The notes under the pieces: generated by a model
The model's database searches: none
What the model was told of the DNA's origin: nothing
The model's input: the letters and a program-made list of their open reading frames with translations, nothing else
Shown: piece after piece, positions 63,504 through 64,000 of the stretch
Layout: each line of letters begins with the position of its first letter
How positions within the stretch are numbered: position 1 is the first letter of the stretch
Program-made: the position numbers and the translations under genes
DNA from: Cardiobacterium sp. Marseille-Q4385
GTDB taxonomy: Bacteria; Pseudomonadota; Gammaproteobacteria; Cardiobacteriales; Cardiobacteriaceae
Assembly: GCF_916618745.1 (NCBI RefSeq)
Contig: NZ_OU745373.1
Coordinates: 1,564,501 to 1,628,500, forward strand
Direction of reading: 5' to 3'
Length of the DNA: 64,000 bases

Positions 63504-64000
63504 GTTGGGGGTGTGCCAGGCAGCGATGCTGACGATGCCGAAACCGTCGCGCTGCGCCTGCGGATCGTCACTAATGGCGGAAAAAGCCAGGGCGGCGATG
63601 TGGTCAGCGGGGGTCAGGGTTTCCAGCCAGTACACGGCGCCCGCTGCGACGGCTTTACGCATGGCTTTTGGGCGGTGGTGATGCATGTCCCAGCCGGAGA
63701 CGGGCTGCCAGCGTTCGATGGCGCAGGCGCGCAAGCGGACGCGGATGTCGGTGTGCGGCAGGGTGCCGTGCAGGGTGTCGTCCAGCCAGCCCGGCCGCCA
63801 GCCGTGCTGGAAGATGGCGGGGGTAAGCAGGGTCAGGCGCAGGCCGCGCGCGGCGTTGATGGTGTCGGCAAGGTCAGCGGCAGGGATGAAGGCCGGGTCG
63901 GGCGGGATTTGGCGGCAGCGCGACAGGCGGCCTTCGCCGCCAAGGCGGACGAGGGGGCTGTTGCTGTCTACTTCACTCTGGATGAGGAGGCGGTAGGCGC
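63495..64000 (-). CDS. cmr3: Cmr3, 3' part (runs off the window)
   Basis: The minus-strand frame is open to the window edge (about 168 codons). It contains RGLRLTLLTPAIFQHGWRPG, a typical Cmr3 stretch, and DDTLHGTLP, RACAIERWQPVSGWDMHHHRPKA and KAVAAGAVYWLETL. Cmr3 binds the crRNA 5' tag with Cmr2 (Cas10). Its last codons (Y, S, stop) come from the Correia-like element. The Cas10 gene should lie upstream of the window. Confidence 0.88.
   Translation of the reverse strand, partial: AYRLLIQSEVDSNSPLVRLGGEGRLSRCRQIPPDPAFIPAADLADTINAARGLRLTLLTPAIFQHGWRPGWLDDTLHGTLPHTDIRVRLRACAIERWQPVSGWDMHHHRPKAMRKAVAAGAVYWLETLTPADHIAALAFSAISDDPQAQRDGFGIVSIAAWHTPNYS

Overview
This is a 64 kb piece of a GC-rich, gamma-proteobacterial-type chromosome. 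The gene set suggests a host-associated, piliated bacterium: type IV pilus genes pilB-pilC-pilD-coaE, a trimeric autotransporter adhesin, and TbpB-like surface lipoproteins. A Cardiobacterium-like member of the Cardiobacteriaceae is my best guess. This rests on overall impression, because there is no rRNA or other decisive marker here. The DNA is unusually rich in short dispersed repeats.

Layout: 1-2.6 kb holds the 3' end of a trimeric adhesin gene, an OmpA-domain partner lipoprotein and a glycine-zipper lipoprotein. From 2.8 to 10.1 kb is a long minus-strand run: uvrB, a DpnI-type endonuclease, nnrS, a PAP2 phosphatase, two small proteins, an AIM24-family protein and an APC permease. 10.3-19.3 kb has a YafQ-type toxin-antitoxin pair, polA, a LOG-family gene, terD, two surface lipoproteins and tmcA. 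19.4-25.1 kb carries recB and recD, both with rearrangements: recB has a 126 bp inverted segment that removes helicase motif V, and recD is split by repeat DNA. 25-34.7 kb is accessory: a SUKH/SUFU protein, a J-domain/pilin-like fusion, several unknown genes, a DASS transporter, a CYTH phosphatase and a LysR regulator. 34.8-41.9 kb is metabolic: aspA, an M24 peptidase, a POT transporter, an acyltransferase and tRNA-Ser. 42-46.7 kb is a TerY-type triad of VWA protein, PP2C phosphatase and kinase. 47-55 kb is coaE-pilD-pilC-pilB-trpG, recO, argG and queC. 55.6-64 kb holds an orphan histidine kinase, long repeat arrays, a small CRISPR array and a type III-B (Cmr) CRISPR operon that runs off the right edge.

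Most notable: (1) the inverted, frame-preserving segment inside recB, bounded by 23 bp perfect inverted repeats, which could be an on/off switch of RecB; (2) a family of ~106-108 bp elements closely resembling the Correia repeats of Neisseria, one of which sits between cmr3 and cmr4 and supplies the cmr3 stop codon; (3) a two-TM protein of unknown function translationally coupled between cas6 and a CARF-HEPN effector; (4) a Dam-methylation-dependent DpnI-type nuclease behind uvrB; (5) a degenerate J-domain fused to a pilin-like domain. RecBCD, DpnI-type restriction and type III CRISPR all act on incoming DNA or RNA, so several of the oddities concern defence against foreign nucleic acid. That link is inference.
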